The position numbers and the translations under genes were made by a program. A stretch of 64,000 nucleotides of DNA from Pseudoneobacillus sp052180215 (lineage in GTDB: Bacteria > Bacillota > Bacilli > Bacillales > Cytobacillaceae). The notes under the pieces were generated by a model. That model was not told where the DNA came from. It saw only the letters and a list, made by a program, of their open reading frames with translations, and searched no databases. This document shows positions 16,749 to 25,748 of the stretch, piece by piece. The stretch's first letter is position 1. Every line of letters starts with the position of its first letter. The stretch spans positions 3,444,001-3,508,000 of the forward strand of contig NZ_CP197471.1 of the NCBI RefSeq assembly GCF_052180215.1, written 5' to 3'.

Positions 16749-16904
16749 ATGGCACAAGACGTTCTATGCGAAGTAAACAATTGTTCTTATTGGGCAAAAG
16801 GAAATAGATGCTCTGCTGAGCAAATTTATGTGGTAAGTCATAACGGGAAGCAAGCAGATACTGTACATGAAACTGATTGTAAAACATTTGAACCTACAGA
16901 ATAA
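16749..16904 (+). CDS. DUF1540-like small cysteine-rich protein
   Basis: This 51-residue protein begins MAQDVLCEVNNCSYWAKGNRC and has four cysteines in the spacing C-x4-C-x8-C and a final Cys in ETDCKTFEP. That pattern, with its Trp and short length, is the DUF1540 domain, a putative metal-binding module common in Firmicutes. Function unknown. AAGGAGTG lies ten bases ahead of the ATG. It ends against the bidirectional hairpin shared with menC. Confidence 0.85.
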   Translation: MAQDVLCEVNNCSYWAKGNRCSAEQIYVVSHNGKQADTVHETDCKTFEPTE

Positions 16905-16910
16905 ATAGAT

Positions 16911-16943
16911 AAAGGGACTGATTCATTTTCAGTCCCTTTTATA
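16911..16943. terminator. Bidirectional terminator between the DUF1540 gene and menC
   Basis: Perfect 11-bp arms (16911-16921 and 16929-16939), with AAA on one side and TTTT on the other, serve both converging genes. Confidence 0.88.
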
Positions 16944-18054
16944 TTTTCCCCATTGGGAAGCTTCTTTTATCAATTAAAACCTTATTCAATCGCTTTTCAT
17001 TCATTTGATATCCAATCCCAGGACCATTTGGTACAATAATCTTTCCATTTTCAATTTGGATTTCAGGTGTAATGATATCTTCTTCCCAATATCGGGACGA
17101 TGAAGCGATGTCCCCTGGAATTTGAAATCCTGGAAGTGAAGCTAACGCGATATTATGTGCCTTTGACACGCCAAACTCAATCATCCCGCCTACCCAAACT
17201 TTAATATGATGTTTTAAACATAGTTCATAAATTTCTTTTGCATTTTGTAAACCGCCAACTCGTCCTATTTTTATATTAATGACTCCACAGCTATTTAATT
17301 CAATCGCTTTTCTAACATCGCTAATAGAATGGATACTTTCATCTAAACAAAGTGGGGTTTTTAATTCGCTTTGAAGCTTTGCATGCTCTAAAAAATCATC
17401 ATGAGCAAACGGCTGCTCAATCATCAATAATTGAAACTCATCTAATGCTTTTAATCGATCCATATCTTGCAAAGTATAAGCAGAATTTGCATCAGCCATT
17501 AATGGGAGCTCTGGAAAATGCTTTCGTATTTCTGAGATCCATTCAATATCTGTAGGTGGATTGATTTTTATTTTAATTCGTTCATATCCTAGCTCAATGA
17601 AATGTTCGATTTGGTTTATGGCTCCCGAAATAGAGGAACTGGCTACGACTGCCCCTGCTGGTATCGTACTATTATGGTCACCGAGTAATGAAGCTAGTGA
17701 TTTCCCTTGTTGCTTACCATATAAATCCCAAATGGCTGTTTCGATTGAAGCTTTGGCCATTTGATTACGCCTGATGGGTGCAAATAAATGAGATACTTCT
17801 TCTGGATGAGATATTTTTGTCTTTTTTATAATCGGAATAAGAATATCTGTTAACATATGCAGACAAGTCTGAACGGTTTCCTCTGTGTACCAAGGTGTTG
17901 AAAAGGCAACGGCTTCACCATACCCTTTATAACCCTCTTCATCAATGACCTCTACAATGATGCCCTCACGATTGGAGACAGTTTGAAGATGGGTGTAAAA
18001 GGGATCTTTTAATGGCATGGATATGACATAAAGGACAATTTCCTTAATCTTCAC
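16939..18054 (-). CDS. menC: o-Succinylbenzoate synthase
   Basis: MenC dehydrates SHCHC to o-succinylbenzoate in menaquinone synthesis. It is an enolase-superfamily protein of 371 residues. The catalytic set is intact: KxK at Lys161-Lys163, metal ligands Asp188 (MADANSAYT), Glu213 (MIEQPFAHDD) and Asp238 (LCLDESIHS), and Lys262 (INIKIGRVGG). The start is the GTG at 18054, overlapping the menE stop by 11 bases, with GGGAGG upstream. It is the last gene of the men operon. Members of this subgroup often also racemise N-succinylamino acids; a close paralogue lies at 53567-54706. Confidence 0.95.
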   Translation of the reverse strand: MKIKEIVLYVISMPLKDPFYTHLQTVSNREGIIVEVIDEEGYKGYGEAVAFSTPWYTEETVQTCLHMLTDILIPIIKKTKISHPEEVSHLFAPIRRNQMAKASIETAIWDLYGKQQGKSLASLLGDHNSTIPAGAVVASSSISGAINQIEHFIELGYERIKIKINPPTDIEWISEIRKHFPELPLMADANSAYTLQDMDRLKALDEFQLLMIEQPFAHDDFLEHAKLQSELKTPLCLDESIHSISDVRKAIELNSCGVINIKIGRVGGLQNAKEIYELCLKHHIKVWVGGMIEFGVSKAHNIALASLPGFQIPGDIASSSRYWEEDIITPEIQIENGKIIVPNGPGIGYQMNEKRLNKVLIDKRSFPMGKI

Positions 18055-19540
18055 CGTTATTTTCCTCCCACCATGCTTTAAGTTTATGTCTCATTAATTT
18101 TCGAGCAGCATTTCGTGGAAGTTCCTCCACGAAAACAATTACTTTTGGAACTTTAAACTTAGCTAGCTTTTGTTGACAGAATTCTATTAACTGTTCGGGT
18201 GATAAACGGGTATCCCCTTTTTTTACAACTATGGCTATCGGAACTTGTCCCCATTTCAAATCACTTTTCCCAATAACTCCAGCATCTTCAACACCTGAAT
18301 GGGATAATAAAACTCCTTCTATTTCGGCAGGATAGATATTCTCGCCACCTGATATAATTAAATCTGATCTTCGGTCCAACACATATAAAAAACCTTCTTC
18401 ATCAAGATAGCCAATATCTCCAGTTTGAAGCCATCCATTTTGGATTTTTTCAGCTGTTACCGAAGGTCTATTCAAATAACCAGATGTAATATTTGGACCT
18501 TTCACCCTAATTTCCCCTGTTTCATTTGGTAATGCTTCCACTCCATCTGTATTTACTACTTTAAGTTGTACGGGAAATAAAGGCTTACCTGCTGAACCTA
18601 GCTTTCTTAAACTATCTTCCGGTGATAAGGTAACAACTTGTGAAGCTGTTTCGGTCATTCCATACGTTTGATAAACCGGTATATTTTTATCCACACAAGT
18701 TTCTAACAGAGATTTTGGAACAGGTCCTCCACCTACAAGCATACAACGAAAAGTTTCAGGTAAGGTTCGGTCACTTAACTGGTTTAGTAATCTTGATACC
18801 ATAGTGGTTACAACTGAAATAATGGTGGCACCACGATCGATGATATCAGAAATAACTTTTTCCTCATCAAATCCTTCATGAAGAATTACCTTCATTCCAT
18901 AGATAATACCTCTCATTAAAATGGAATAACCACTAATATGAAAAAGAGGAACTGTACAAATCCAACAATCATCATCATTTATTCCTAAATTTAAAGCTGA
19001 TCCTGTTGCACTCCACCAATGGTTTCCGTATGACTGAAGGACTCCTTTAGGGTTTCCTGTTGTTCCTGAGGTGTACATAATGGTACAAATATCAGCCAAG
19101 TTGGTCTCTTCAGCCATTTGAAAAAGAGTTCTTTCCTTCGTAAACAATTCACTGAGGAACATTGATTGAAAGCATTCTTCTTTACCTAACGCTGTTACAA
19201 TAGGCTCAAAACTTTCATCTGTTAATAAAAGGATCGAGTTTGAGTCATTCAGCTGCCAGCTAATTTCCGTTGGAGTTAAGCGATTATTCAGCAGGACGGC
19301 TTTACATCCGAGTAATTGTAAAGCAAAGAGAATATAAACCATATCAATATGATTTTTTAATAATACGCTAACATGATCATTTCTTTTAACACCCAATGTT
19401 GTCATTTTTTCAGCTACTGCTAAAGATTCCTGATAGAGCTGCCAAAAAGTGATTTCCTGTTCTTTAAAGATAAAAGCTATACGATTAGGAGTAAGGTACG
19501 CTCGCTTTGTAAGTAAATTAGGAATGGTCTCATTAGCCAT
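18044..19540 (-). CDS. menE: o-Succinylbenzoate-CoA ligase
   Basis: MenE activates o-succinylbenzoate with CoA and ATP. It is a 498-residue member of the AMP-forming acyl-CoA synthetase family. Visible motifs are the phosphate loop IMYTSGTTGNPKG near residue 150, YQTYGMTETAS near residue 290, LQTGDIGYLDEEG near residue 375, and the C-terminal lysine in PRNAARKLMRHKL. The ATG at 19540 has AGGAG eight bases upstream; the longer frame from 19567 begins inside the upstream terminator and is rejected. The 3' end overlaps menC. Confidence 0.95.
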   Translation of the reverse strand: MANETIPNLLTKRAYLTPNRIAFIFKEQEITFWQLYQESLAVAEKMTTLGVKRNDHVSVLLKNHIDMVYILFALQLLGCKAVLLNNRLTPTEISWQLNDSNSILLLTDESFEPIVTALGKEECFQSMFLSELFTKERTLFQMAEETNLADICTIMYTSGTTGNPKGVLQSYGNHWWSATGSALNLGINDDDCWICTVPLFHISGYSILMRGIIYGMKVILHEGFDEEKVISDIIDRGATIISVVTTMVSRLLNQLSDRTLPETFRCMLVGGGPVPKSLLETCVDKNIPVYQTYGMTETASQVVTLSPEDSLRKLGSAGKPLFPVQLKVVNTDGVEALPNETGEIRVKGPNITSGYLNRPSVTAEKIQNGWLQTGDIGYLDEEGFLYVLDRRSDLIISGGENIYPAEIEGVLLSHSGVEDAGVIGKSDLKWGQVPIAIVVKKGDTRLSPEQLIEFCQQKLAKFKVPKVIVFVEELPRNAARKLMRHKLKAWWEENNGED

Positions 19541-19570
19541 GTTGATTACTCCTCTCAGTTTTTTCATACG

Positions 19571-19600
19571 AAAACAGCCTGATGGGAATCCATCAAGCTG
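19571..19600 (-). terminator. Intra-operon terminator between menB and menE
   Basis: On the minus strand CAGCTTGATGG and CCATCAGGCTG, with one G-U pair, enclose ATTC and are followed by TTTTCG. The short T run suggests partial termination, lowering menE-menC expression relative to the genes upstream. Confidence 0.65.
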
Positions 19601-19626
19601 TTAAAAAATAGTTGATATCTTAGAAA

Positions 19627-20448
19627 TCAAGGGAAACGTGGGAATTGTCCAAAGTTAGGCTTACGCTTCTCTTTGAATGCGTCTCTTCCTTCTTTAGCCT
19701 CATCAGTTGTGTAGTATAGAAGGGTTGCATCTCCTGCAAATTGTTGAAGTCCCGCTAAACCATCTGTATCAGCATTCATAGCAGCTTTTAAGAAACGAAG
19801 GGCTGTTGGACTCTTTTCAAGAATTTCTTCACACCATTTAATCGTTTCTTCTTCTACCTGCTCTAAAGGAACAACTGTGTTTACTAATCCCATATCAAGA
19901 GCTTCTTGAGCATTATATTGGCGGCATAAGTACCAAATTTCACGTGCCTTTTTGTGACCAATAATTCTAGCTAAATAGCCAGAACCATAACCTGCATCAA
20001 AGCTTCCTACTTTAGGACCGGTTTGTCCAAATCGAGCATTGTCAGCAGCAATCGTTAAATCACACACTACATGAAGAACATGTCCTCCACCAATTGCATA
20101 ACCTTTTACCATCGCGATTACTGGTTTAGGAATAACGCGAATTAAACGTTGAAGGTCTAGAACATTTAAGCGAGGAATTTTATCCTCTCCTACATATCCA
20201 CCGTGTCCTCTTACAGATTGGTCTCCACCAGAACAGAAGGCTTTATCTCCTGCACCTGTTAGAATGATAACTCCAACTTTTTCGTCGTCACGAGCAATAG
20301 CAAACGCATCAATTAATTCCATTACTGTTTTTGGACGGAAAGCATTATGTACCTGTGGTCTATTAATCGTAATTTTTGCAATACCATTATATGTTTCATA
20401 AATGATATCTTCATACTGATGTTCAGCAATCCATTCTACAACTGCCAT
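19627..20448 (-). CDS. menB: 1,4-dihydroxy-2-naphthoyl-CoA synthase
   Basis: MenB closes the second ring of the naphthoquinone nucleus from o-succinylbenzoyl-CoA. It is a crotonase-fold enzyme of 273 residues. The oxyanion-hole segments are FCSGGDQSVRGHGGY near residue 85 and the GGGHVLHVVCDL stretch near residue 130; GSFDAGYGSGYLARIIG carries the conserved Asp and Tyr. AGGAGG precedes the ATG at 20448. It follows menH after 16 bases and precedes a hairpin separating it from menE. Confidence 0.97.
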   Translation of the reverse strand: MAVVEWIAEHQYEDIIYETYNGIAKITINRPQVHNAFRPKTVMELIDAFAIARDDEKVGVIILTGAGDKAFCSGGDQSVRGHGGYVGEDKIPRLNVLDLQRLIRVIPKPVIAMVKGYAIGGGHVLHVVCDLTIAADNARFGQTGPKVGSFDAGYGSGYLARIIGHKKAREIWYLCRQYNAQEALDMGLVNTVVPLEQVEEETIKWCEEILEKSPTALRFLKAAMNADTDGLAGLQQFAGDATLLYYTTDEAKEGRDAFKEKRKPNFGQFPRFP

Positions 20449-20464
20449 AATAGATTCCTCCTTT

Positions 20465-21274
20465 TTATGTATTTAACAAAAACTCATTTACTATTGTACC
20501 AAATTTTTCTGGTAGTTCCACATGAATTGCATGTCCGCAATTTGGTACCTTATATATTTTCCCATATTTAAAGCTTTTTTGCATTTCAAATGCAATACGG
20601 CAAAATTTTTCATCGTATTCTCCTACGATCATTAAAACTTTTGCCTCAATCATGTGTAACCTGTCCCAATAGGATGGTTGGCTACCCGTCCCCATTCCAA
20701 TCAAACTATTCGCTAAACCTTCCGGACTATTTGTTAGCCTTTGTTTACGTATAGTAGATTGAACTTGTGCTGATAATTTCTTCTGTGAATGAAAAAGGGG
20801 GATATTTTCCCAATAGTTCACAAATTCTACTATACCGTTATCTTTAATAGATTGGGCTAGGCTCAAATCAGAAGCTCTGCGTTCTTCTCTAGCAACAGCC
20901 GAATTTAAACCAGGAGAAGCACTTTCCAAAATTAATTTTCTCACTCGTTCTGGAAAAAGTAAAGCCATTGAGAGGGCAAGTCTCCCACCCATGGAATAAC
21001 CATGAATATCTATTTTTTCAAACCCTAATTGATTTATGATTGAAAAAATATCCTTAGCAACAGTTTCGATTTCAAATCTTTGGATGTCCTCTGGAGAATC
21101 AGTAAGTCCATGACCGATAATATCTGGCATAATCATGTGTGCGTTTTTACCTAAAATGGAACAATAGGGGCTCCAATTAGAACCCCTTCCAGTAAAACCG
21201 TGTAATAATAGTAGTGGGTACCCCTCACCGCATACCTCGACATGATACGATACTCCCTCGACGAAATACTTCAT
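20465..21274 (-). CDS. menH: SHCHC synthase (alpha/beta hydrolase fold)
   Basis: MenH eliminates pyruvate from SEPHCHC to give SHCHC. The 269-residue protein has the alpha/beta-hydrolase nucleophile elbow HGYSMGGRLAL near residue 95, the oxyanion-side LLHGFTGRGSNW near residue 25, and the terminal catalytic His in VPNCGHAIHVELP near residue 247. The start codon overlaps the menD stop by four bases, so translation is coupled. Position in the men operon (ytxM of B. subtilis) confirms the assignment among many similar hydrolases. Confidence 0.93.
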   Translation of the reverse strand: MKYFVEGVSYHVEVCGEGYPLLLLHGFTGRGSNWSPYCSILGKNAHMIMPDIIGHGLTDSPEDIQRFEIETVAKDIFSIINQLGFEKIDIHGYSMGGRLALSMALLFPERVRKLILESASPGLNSAVAREERRASDLSLAQSIKDNGIVEFVNYWENIPLFHSQKKLSAQVQSTIRKQRLTNSPEGLANSLIGMGTGSQPSYWDRLHMIEAKVLMIVGEYDEKFCRIAFEMQKSFKYGKIYKVPNCGHAIHVELPEKFGTIVNEFLLNT

Positions 21275-23025
21275 CGATTGCTACCCTCCAAGAAACTTTC
21301 TATTTCCCGGGAAACAGAATTCCACAATTCTCGATGTTGAATAACATTTCTTTCTCTGTTAGTTGGAACCTCTACGACTTTTAAACCTTTCTCTTTTGAC
21401 GCATTAGATAAAGCTGTTTGGAAATCATCCCAGTTCTCCGTTTTTGTATAAGAACCGTTATACATTTTTACAACATGCTCAAAATTTAAATCTAACGGTG
21501 TCCCAAAGAGCAATTCAAAATGTTTAGGATGGTTTGCTTGTGGGAGAAAAGAAAAAATACCCCCGCCATTGTTATTAATAATAATGATCGTTATATCAAT
21601 ATTTAATAATTTTGAAGATAATAATCCATTTAAATCATGGTAGAAGGTTAAATCACCTAAAACTAAAAACATTTTTTTTGAATAAACAGCCGCTCCCATT
21701 GCAGATGAAATGGTACCGTCAATTCCATTCGCGCCGCGATTCGCCATAATTCTTATCGACTTTTGATTAAAAAAGAAGAAAGAATCTAGATCGCGAATCG
21801 GCATACTATTTCCTACAAATAAAGTAGATTCTTCAGGTAAAAGATCAGCTAAAAGGGCAAATAGCTTTCCTTCATCCATATTAGCCACATCTCTGACAGA
21901 TAGCATCTGTTCTCTTGTTAGCTTATTAATGGTCTGCCATTTAGACAAATTGTCATTCTCCATCGCATCTGGGAGAAGTGAGGTTATTTTTTCACAAAAT
22001 AGGGTTTCATCACAGAAAACCATTTCTGTTGATAATCCTGATGGATCTCGCCAACCGCTTCCACCATCTACAACAATATGTATGGCTGAGTAATTTTCTT
22101 TTAGAAAAATAGTGAGTGCTTTCGAAACCGGCATTGCTCCAAAACGAAGAATAATATCAGGCTTTAAACTCTTTTTCACCTGTTCATTCCGTAAAAAATT
22201 ATCATACCCATCCACAATGAACTGCTCATCATGTGAACCACTTCGCAACTGGGAAAGTGGATCCGCTAAAATAGGGAAACCTAATTTCTCAGCAAGTTGA
22301 ACTATCTTACTGTTAAATTGGTCTTGATCCATAGGACCGCAAACAATAACTCCATTTCGGTGCTCCGAGAAGAGATCGGCTAATTGAACAAACTTCTCTT
22401 GGCTTAATGTCCAACTACTGTTATCAATATGAACATAACGACCGGTCCGTTCATCCATTGTAAATAAATCTTCTTGCTCAAGATTTGGAATAAGCGGCTC
22501 ACGAAATGGAAAATTCAAATGGACAGGACCAGTTGGATGGCAACTAGCTGTACTAACAGCACGTGCACAGGTCATCCGTACATATCGAATCATAGATGGA
22601 TCTTTTTCAGGTAGTGGCATCTCAAAAAAAGCTTTAACATGCTTTCCATAAAGATGGATTTGATCAATAGCTTGTGGTGCTCCAACTTCTCTTAATTCAT
22701 GAGGACGATCTGCTGTTAATACAATTAGCGGTATTCGTGAGTAACTTGCTTCAATAATAGCTGGATAATAATTAGCAGCAGCGGTACCAGAAGTACAAAG
22801 AAGCGCAACTGGTTTCTTTGTAGACTTGGCCATTCCTAATGCAAAGAAACCTGCTGAACGCTCATCAACTTGAATATGAATTTTTAATGTTGGATGCTCA
22901 GCCATCATCATGGCCATAGGTGTTGATCTTGATCCAGGACTAACGACAACATCGTAAACACCTACCTCTACAAGCTCACTTACAAATGCTGCAGTATAGG
23001 CTGTTAAAGCTTCTTGATGATTCAT
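21271..23025 (-). CDS. menD: SEPHCHC synthase (thiamine-diphosphate enzyme)
   Basis: MenD joins 2-oxoglutarate (after decarboxylation) to isochorismate. It has 584 residues. The N-terminal pyrimidine-binding domain carries the activating Glu in IQVDERSAGFFALG near residue 54, and the C-terminal diphosphate domain has the motif GDLTFYHDLNG followed by NNNGGGIFSFLP near residue 470, including the Asp and Asn that bind magnesium. The start overlaps menF by four bases. All six biosynthetic genes are arranged menF-D-H-B-E-C as in B. subtilis. Confidence 0.97.
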   Translation of the reverse strand: MNHQEALTAYTAAFVSELVEVGVYDVVVSPGSRSTPMAMMMAEHPTLKIHIQVDERSAGFFALGMAKSTKKPVALLCTSGTAAANYYPAIIEASYSRIPLIVLTADRPHELREVGAPQAIDQIHLYGKHVKAFFEMPLPEKDPSMIRYVRMTCARAVSTASCHPTGPVHLNFPFREPLIPNLEQEDLFTMDERTGRYVHIDNSSWTLSQEKFVQLADLFSEHRNGVIVCGPMDQDQFNSKIVQLAEKLGFPILADPLSQLRSGSHDEQFIVDGYDNFLRNEQVKKSLKPDIILRFGAMPVSKALTIFLKENYSAIHIVVDGGSGWRDPSGLSTEMVFCDETLFCEKITSLLPDAMENDNLSKWQTINKLTREQMLSVRDVANMDEGKLFALLADLLPEESTLFVGNSMPIRDLDSFFFFNQKSIRIMANRGANGIDGTISSAMGAAVYSKKMFLVLGDLTFYHDLNGLLSSKLLNIDITIIIINNNGGGIFSFLPQANHPKHFELLFGTPLDLNFEHVVKMYNGSYTKTENWDDFQTALSNASKEKGLKVVEVPTNRERNVIQHRELWNSVSREIESFLEGSNR

Positions 23026-24431
23026 TTTTCATTTCCTCCAAGTGCGTTTAACATCGGTCGGAACTTTATTCTTGTCTCCATATATTCGCTTTCTGCGTCA
23101 GAATCCTGGACAATGCCACATCCAGCAAATAATGACGCTTCTTTTCCTTGAATAAGACCTGAACGAATAGCCACTGCAAATTCTCCATTCCCATTCAAAT
23201 CAAGCCAACCAAGAGGAGCTGCATAAAATCCCCGATCTAATTCTTCTATTTCTCTTATTTTTTCTATTGCTTCAAACTTTGGCATTCCACCAAGAGCAGG
23301 TGTTGGGTGCAAACGTTTCACCAAATCAAGTAAAGAAGCATCTTCTTTACTTACTCCGGATACAGGAGTATATAAATGCTGAATGTATTTCATTTTCATC
23401 AGCTTTGGTCGATTAGGTATTTCAAGATCTACACAATATTCTTCCATTGCTTCTTTAATCATATCTACCACGAACTGGTGTTCATTTAAGTTCTTTTGGT
23501 CGGAAAGTAAAGCACTGCCTAGTAGCTCATCTTCTTCTTTTGTCTTCCCTCGGGGAGTGGAACCTGCTAAGCAAGTTGAAAACAAGGTTTTTCCGTCTTT
23601 CTTCACTAATCTTTCGGGAGAAGCGCCAATAAAACAATCACCATTCGATTCAAACGCAAAGACAAAGCTTTCCTTTTGAGCCTCTAATAATTGCTGTAAA
23701 ACTCCTTCTACTTGAATGGACTGTTTAAAATAAAGGCGCAGCTCTCTTGCAAGAACCACTTTTTTAAGCACCTTATTTTTTTGGAGGTCCGCTACTAATT
23801 TTTTTACAGATTCCTTCCATTCGTGTGGTTTTACTTCTTCTATGGAAAAAGGGTTATTTTCTACTTCAAAGTTTAATTTTTCTAATTGATTTAATAAGGA
23901 ACTTCTTTCTTTATCTATTTTTTTTGAAAGAGTTACTTCATCATTTCCCGTACACAAAATATTGGTCGTTAAATAGGCCACTCCATCGATAATGGAAAGC
24001 ATGTACCTTGGTAATCGGAATAATGAATTCGGATATTTGGACCATAATGGCGTTTTCATTTTTAAAGGATCGAAGGAGAAGCCTCCAAAAAGGGTAGGAC
24101 CTATCCCTTGTAATGAGATTGGCTTATATATGATAGCATCCTGTAACACTTGTTTCCATTCTTCTTCCACAAGAAAAAAGCGGTCAGTTGACTGATCCGA
24201 CTGTATTTGTCCTGCATTTCCCAATCCTACAAAGATTGTTTTATCTAATGGGTCTTTCCAAAAGAAACGTTCTCCTAGAAATAATTCCCTTCCAGCATAA
24301 AAAAATTCTTCTGGGTTTATCTTGTCAATTTTGTGGACTTCACTAACTAATACTGGTCTTTTAAGATTTCTAGACCGAGTAATCGCTAATTGTATTCCAT
24401 CTTTAAGCTCCGTTTCTTGGATGGTAACCAA
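23022..24431 (-). CDS. menF: Isochorismate synthase
   Basis: MenF converts chorismate to isochorismate and starts the menaquinone pathway. The chorismate-binding domain occupies the C-terminal half: VVLARELRL, GASPERLVKKDG, STCLAGSTPRGKT, then HPTPALGGMPK and GFYAAPLGWLD with the conserved His and Glu residues. The TTG at 24431 (MVTIQETELK) is chosen because TGGAGGGA lies five or six bases upstream; the longer frame to 24470 contains that site within coding sequence. This gives 469 residues, normal for Bacillus MenF. It is the first gene of the operon and is divergent from menA. Confidence 0.93.
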   Translation of the reverse strand: MVTIQETELKDGIQLAITRSRNLKRPVLVSEVHKIDKINPEEFFYAGRELFLGERFFWKDPLDKTIFVGLGNAGQIQSDQSTDRFFLVEEEWKQVLQDAIIYKPISLQGIGPTLFGGFSFDPLKMKTPLWSKYPNSLFRLPRYMLSIIDGVAYLTTNILCTGNDEVTLSKKIDKERSSLLNQLEKLNFEVENNPFSIEEVKPHEWKESVKKLVADLQKNKVLKKVVLARELRLYFKQSIQVEGVLQQLLEAQKESFVFAFESNGDCFIGASPERLVKKDGKTLFSTCLAGSTPRGKTKEEDELLGSALLSDQKNLNEHQFVVDMIKEAMEEYCVDLEIPNRPKLMKMKYIQHLYTPVSGVSKEDASLLDLVKRLHPTPALGGMPKFEAIEKIREIEELDRGFYAAPLGWLDLNGNGEFAVAIRSGLIQGKEASLFAGCGIVQDSDAESEYMETRIKFRPMLNALGGNEK

Positions 24432-24701
24432 AAAAATCCCTCCAAAACAGTCAAAAAGACTGCAATCCATACCTTTTAAGTCTACTTTAACATACTACTC
24501 ATTCTTATAGGATGTCAATAAAACATATCACATCATACCACTTATTTTCCTTTATATATAAGATTTACTGTTGGAATACCTTACCAGAATAGACGGTAAT
24601 AAATCATTGACACTATCGTGAACTTTTCCTAAACTAAGGGTTGTGTGTTTAATTTTAAAATACTACTTTAATATAAAGAATTTCAAAAGGGAGAGAAGAT
24701 T

Positions 24702-25640
24702 ATGCAACCACAATTAAAGCAGAAAAGCTCTAGTCCTGTTGTTGAATCCAACCAAGGCTTTCGAAAATGGTGGCAATTAACCCGACCACATACATTAACT
24801 GCAGCTTTTGTTCCAGTATTACTTGGGACGGCACTTGCGATCCAAGAGCATACCATTCACATTGGACTTTTTCTTGCTATGTTAATAGCTAGTTTATTAA
24901 TCCAAGCTGCGACCAACATGTTTAATGAGTATTATGATTACAAGCGCGGTTTAGATAATGAAGACTCTGTTGGTATCGGCGGTGCCATTGTACGTGATGG
25001 CATCACACCTCAAGCGGTTATGCGTTTAGCTTTTAGTTTTTACGGAGTTGCCTTATTACTGGGTGTTTACATCTGTAGCCAATCAAGCTGGTGGCTTGCA
25101 GTAGTTGGTTTAGTTTCTATGGCAGTAGGCTATTTATATACAGGTGGACCTAAACCGATTGCTTATACTCCATTTGGTGAAATTTTTGCAGGATTTTTCA
25201 TGGGAATGCTCATTATTCTTATATCTTTTTATATCCAAACTGGGACAGTGGATACGATTAGTATTCTCGTTTCCATTCCTATCTTCATTCTTGTTGGGGC
25301 GATTCTTCTTTCCAATAATATTCGTGATTTAGATGGCGACAAAGAATTCGGACGTAAAACATTAGCCATTTTGCTTGGCAGAAAAAAGGCTATTCAATTA
25401 TTAGCAGCTATGTTCATCGTTTCATTTACTTGGGTATTTGTTTTAATGGCGTTACAGCTTACATCCCCTTGGTTAGCTATCGTTTTATTGAGTGCACCAA
25501 AGGCATTTAAGGCAACAAAAGGATTTATCGGAAAAAGCATGCCTATTGAAATGATGCCAGCCATGAAAGCAACCGCTCAAACAAACACCATCTTTGGTTT
25601 CCTACTATCCATTGGATTATTTTTAGGATATCTTTTATAA
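24702..25640 (+). CDS. menA: 1,4-dihydroxy-2-naphthoate polyprenyltransferase
   Basis: MenA attaches the isoprenoid tail to dihydroxynaphthoate in the membrane. It is a UbiA-family protein of 312 residues with about eight to nine spans. The two Asp-rich prenyl-diphosphate motifs are NMFNEYYDYKRGLDNED near residue 70 and NNIRDLDGDKEFGRKT near residue 210. AGGGAGAG precedes the ATG. It is transcribed away from menF-C across a 270-base intergenic region and ends in a terminator shared with glgP. Confidence 0.96.
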   Translation: MQPQLKQKSSSPVVESNQGFRKWWQLTRPHTLTAAFVPVLLGTALAIQEHTIHIGLFLAMLIASLLIQAATNMFNEYYDYKRGLDNEDSVGIGGAIVRDGITPQAVMRLAFSFYGVALLLGVYICSQSSWWLAVVGLVSMAVGYLYTGGPKPIAYTPFGEIFAGFFMGMLIILISFYIQTGTVDTISILVSIPIFILVGAILLSNNIRDLDGDKEFGRKTLAILLGRKKAIQLLAAMFIVSFTWVFVLMALQLTSPWLAIVLLSAPKAFKATKGFIGKSMPIEMMPAMKATAQTNTIFGFLLSIGLFLGYLL

Positions 25641-25647
25641 AAAATAT

Positions 25648-25685
25648 AAAAGCCCTTGTCTTCTATCGGAAGACAAGGGCTTTTT
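25648..25685. terminator. Terminator between menA and glgP
   Basis: Arms of about 15 bp (AAAGCCCTTGTCTTC and its partner) with a five-base loop are followed by five T on the plus strand and by an AT-rich tract on the minus strand, so it can act both ways. Confidence 0.88.
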
Positions 25686-25728
25686 CACTTTAAAGCGCCG
25701 GGGGTCAGACCCCCGGCGCTTTAAAGTG
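25686..25728. repeat. Perfect 43-bp palindrome with GGGGGTCAGACCCCC core
   Basis: Two exact 21-bp arms flank one central A at 25707. The core is GC-rich (CGCCGGGGGTC) and the outer part AT-rich. It abuts the menA terminator and lies 20 bases past the glgP stop. There is no clear T run after it on either strand, so it is not a standard terminator. Cores of this kind are dispersed repeats in Bacillus-related genomes; function unknown. Confidence 0.9.
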
Positions 25729-25748
25729 TTAAACTATTTGTTAAACTG

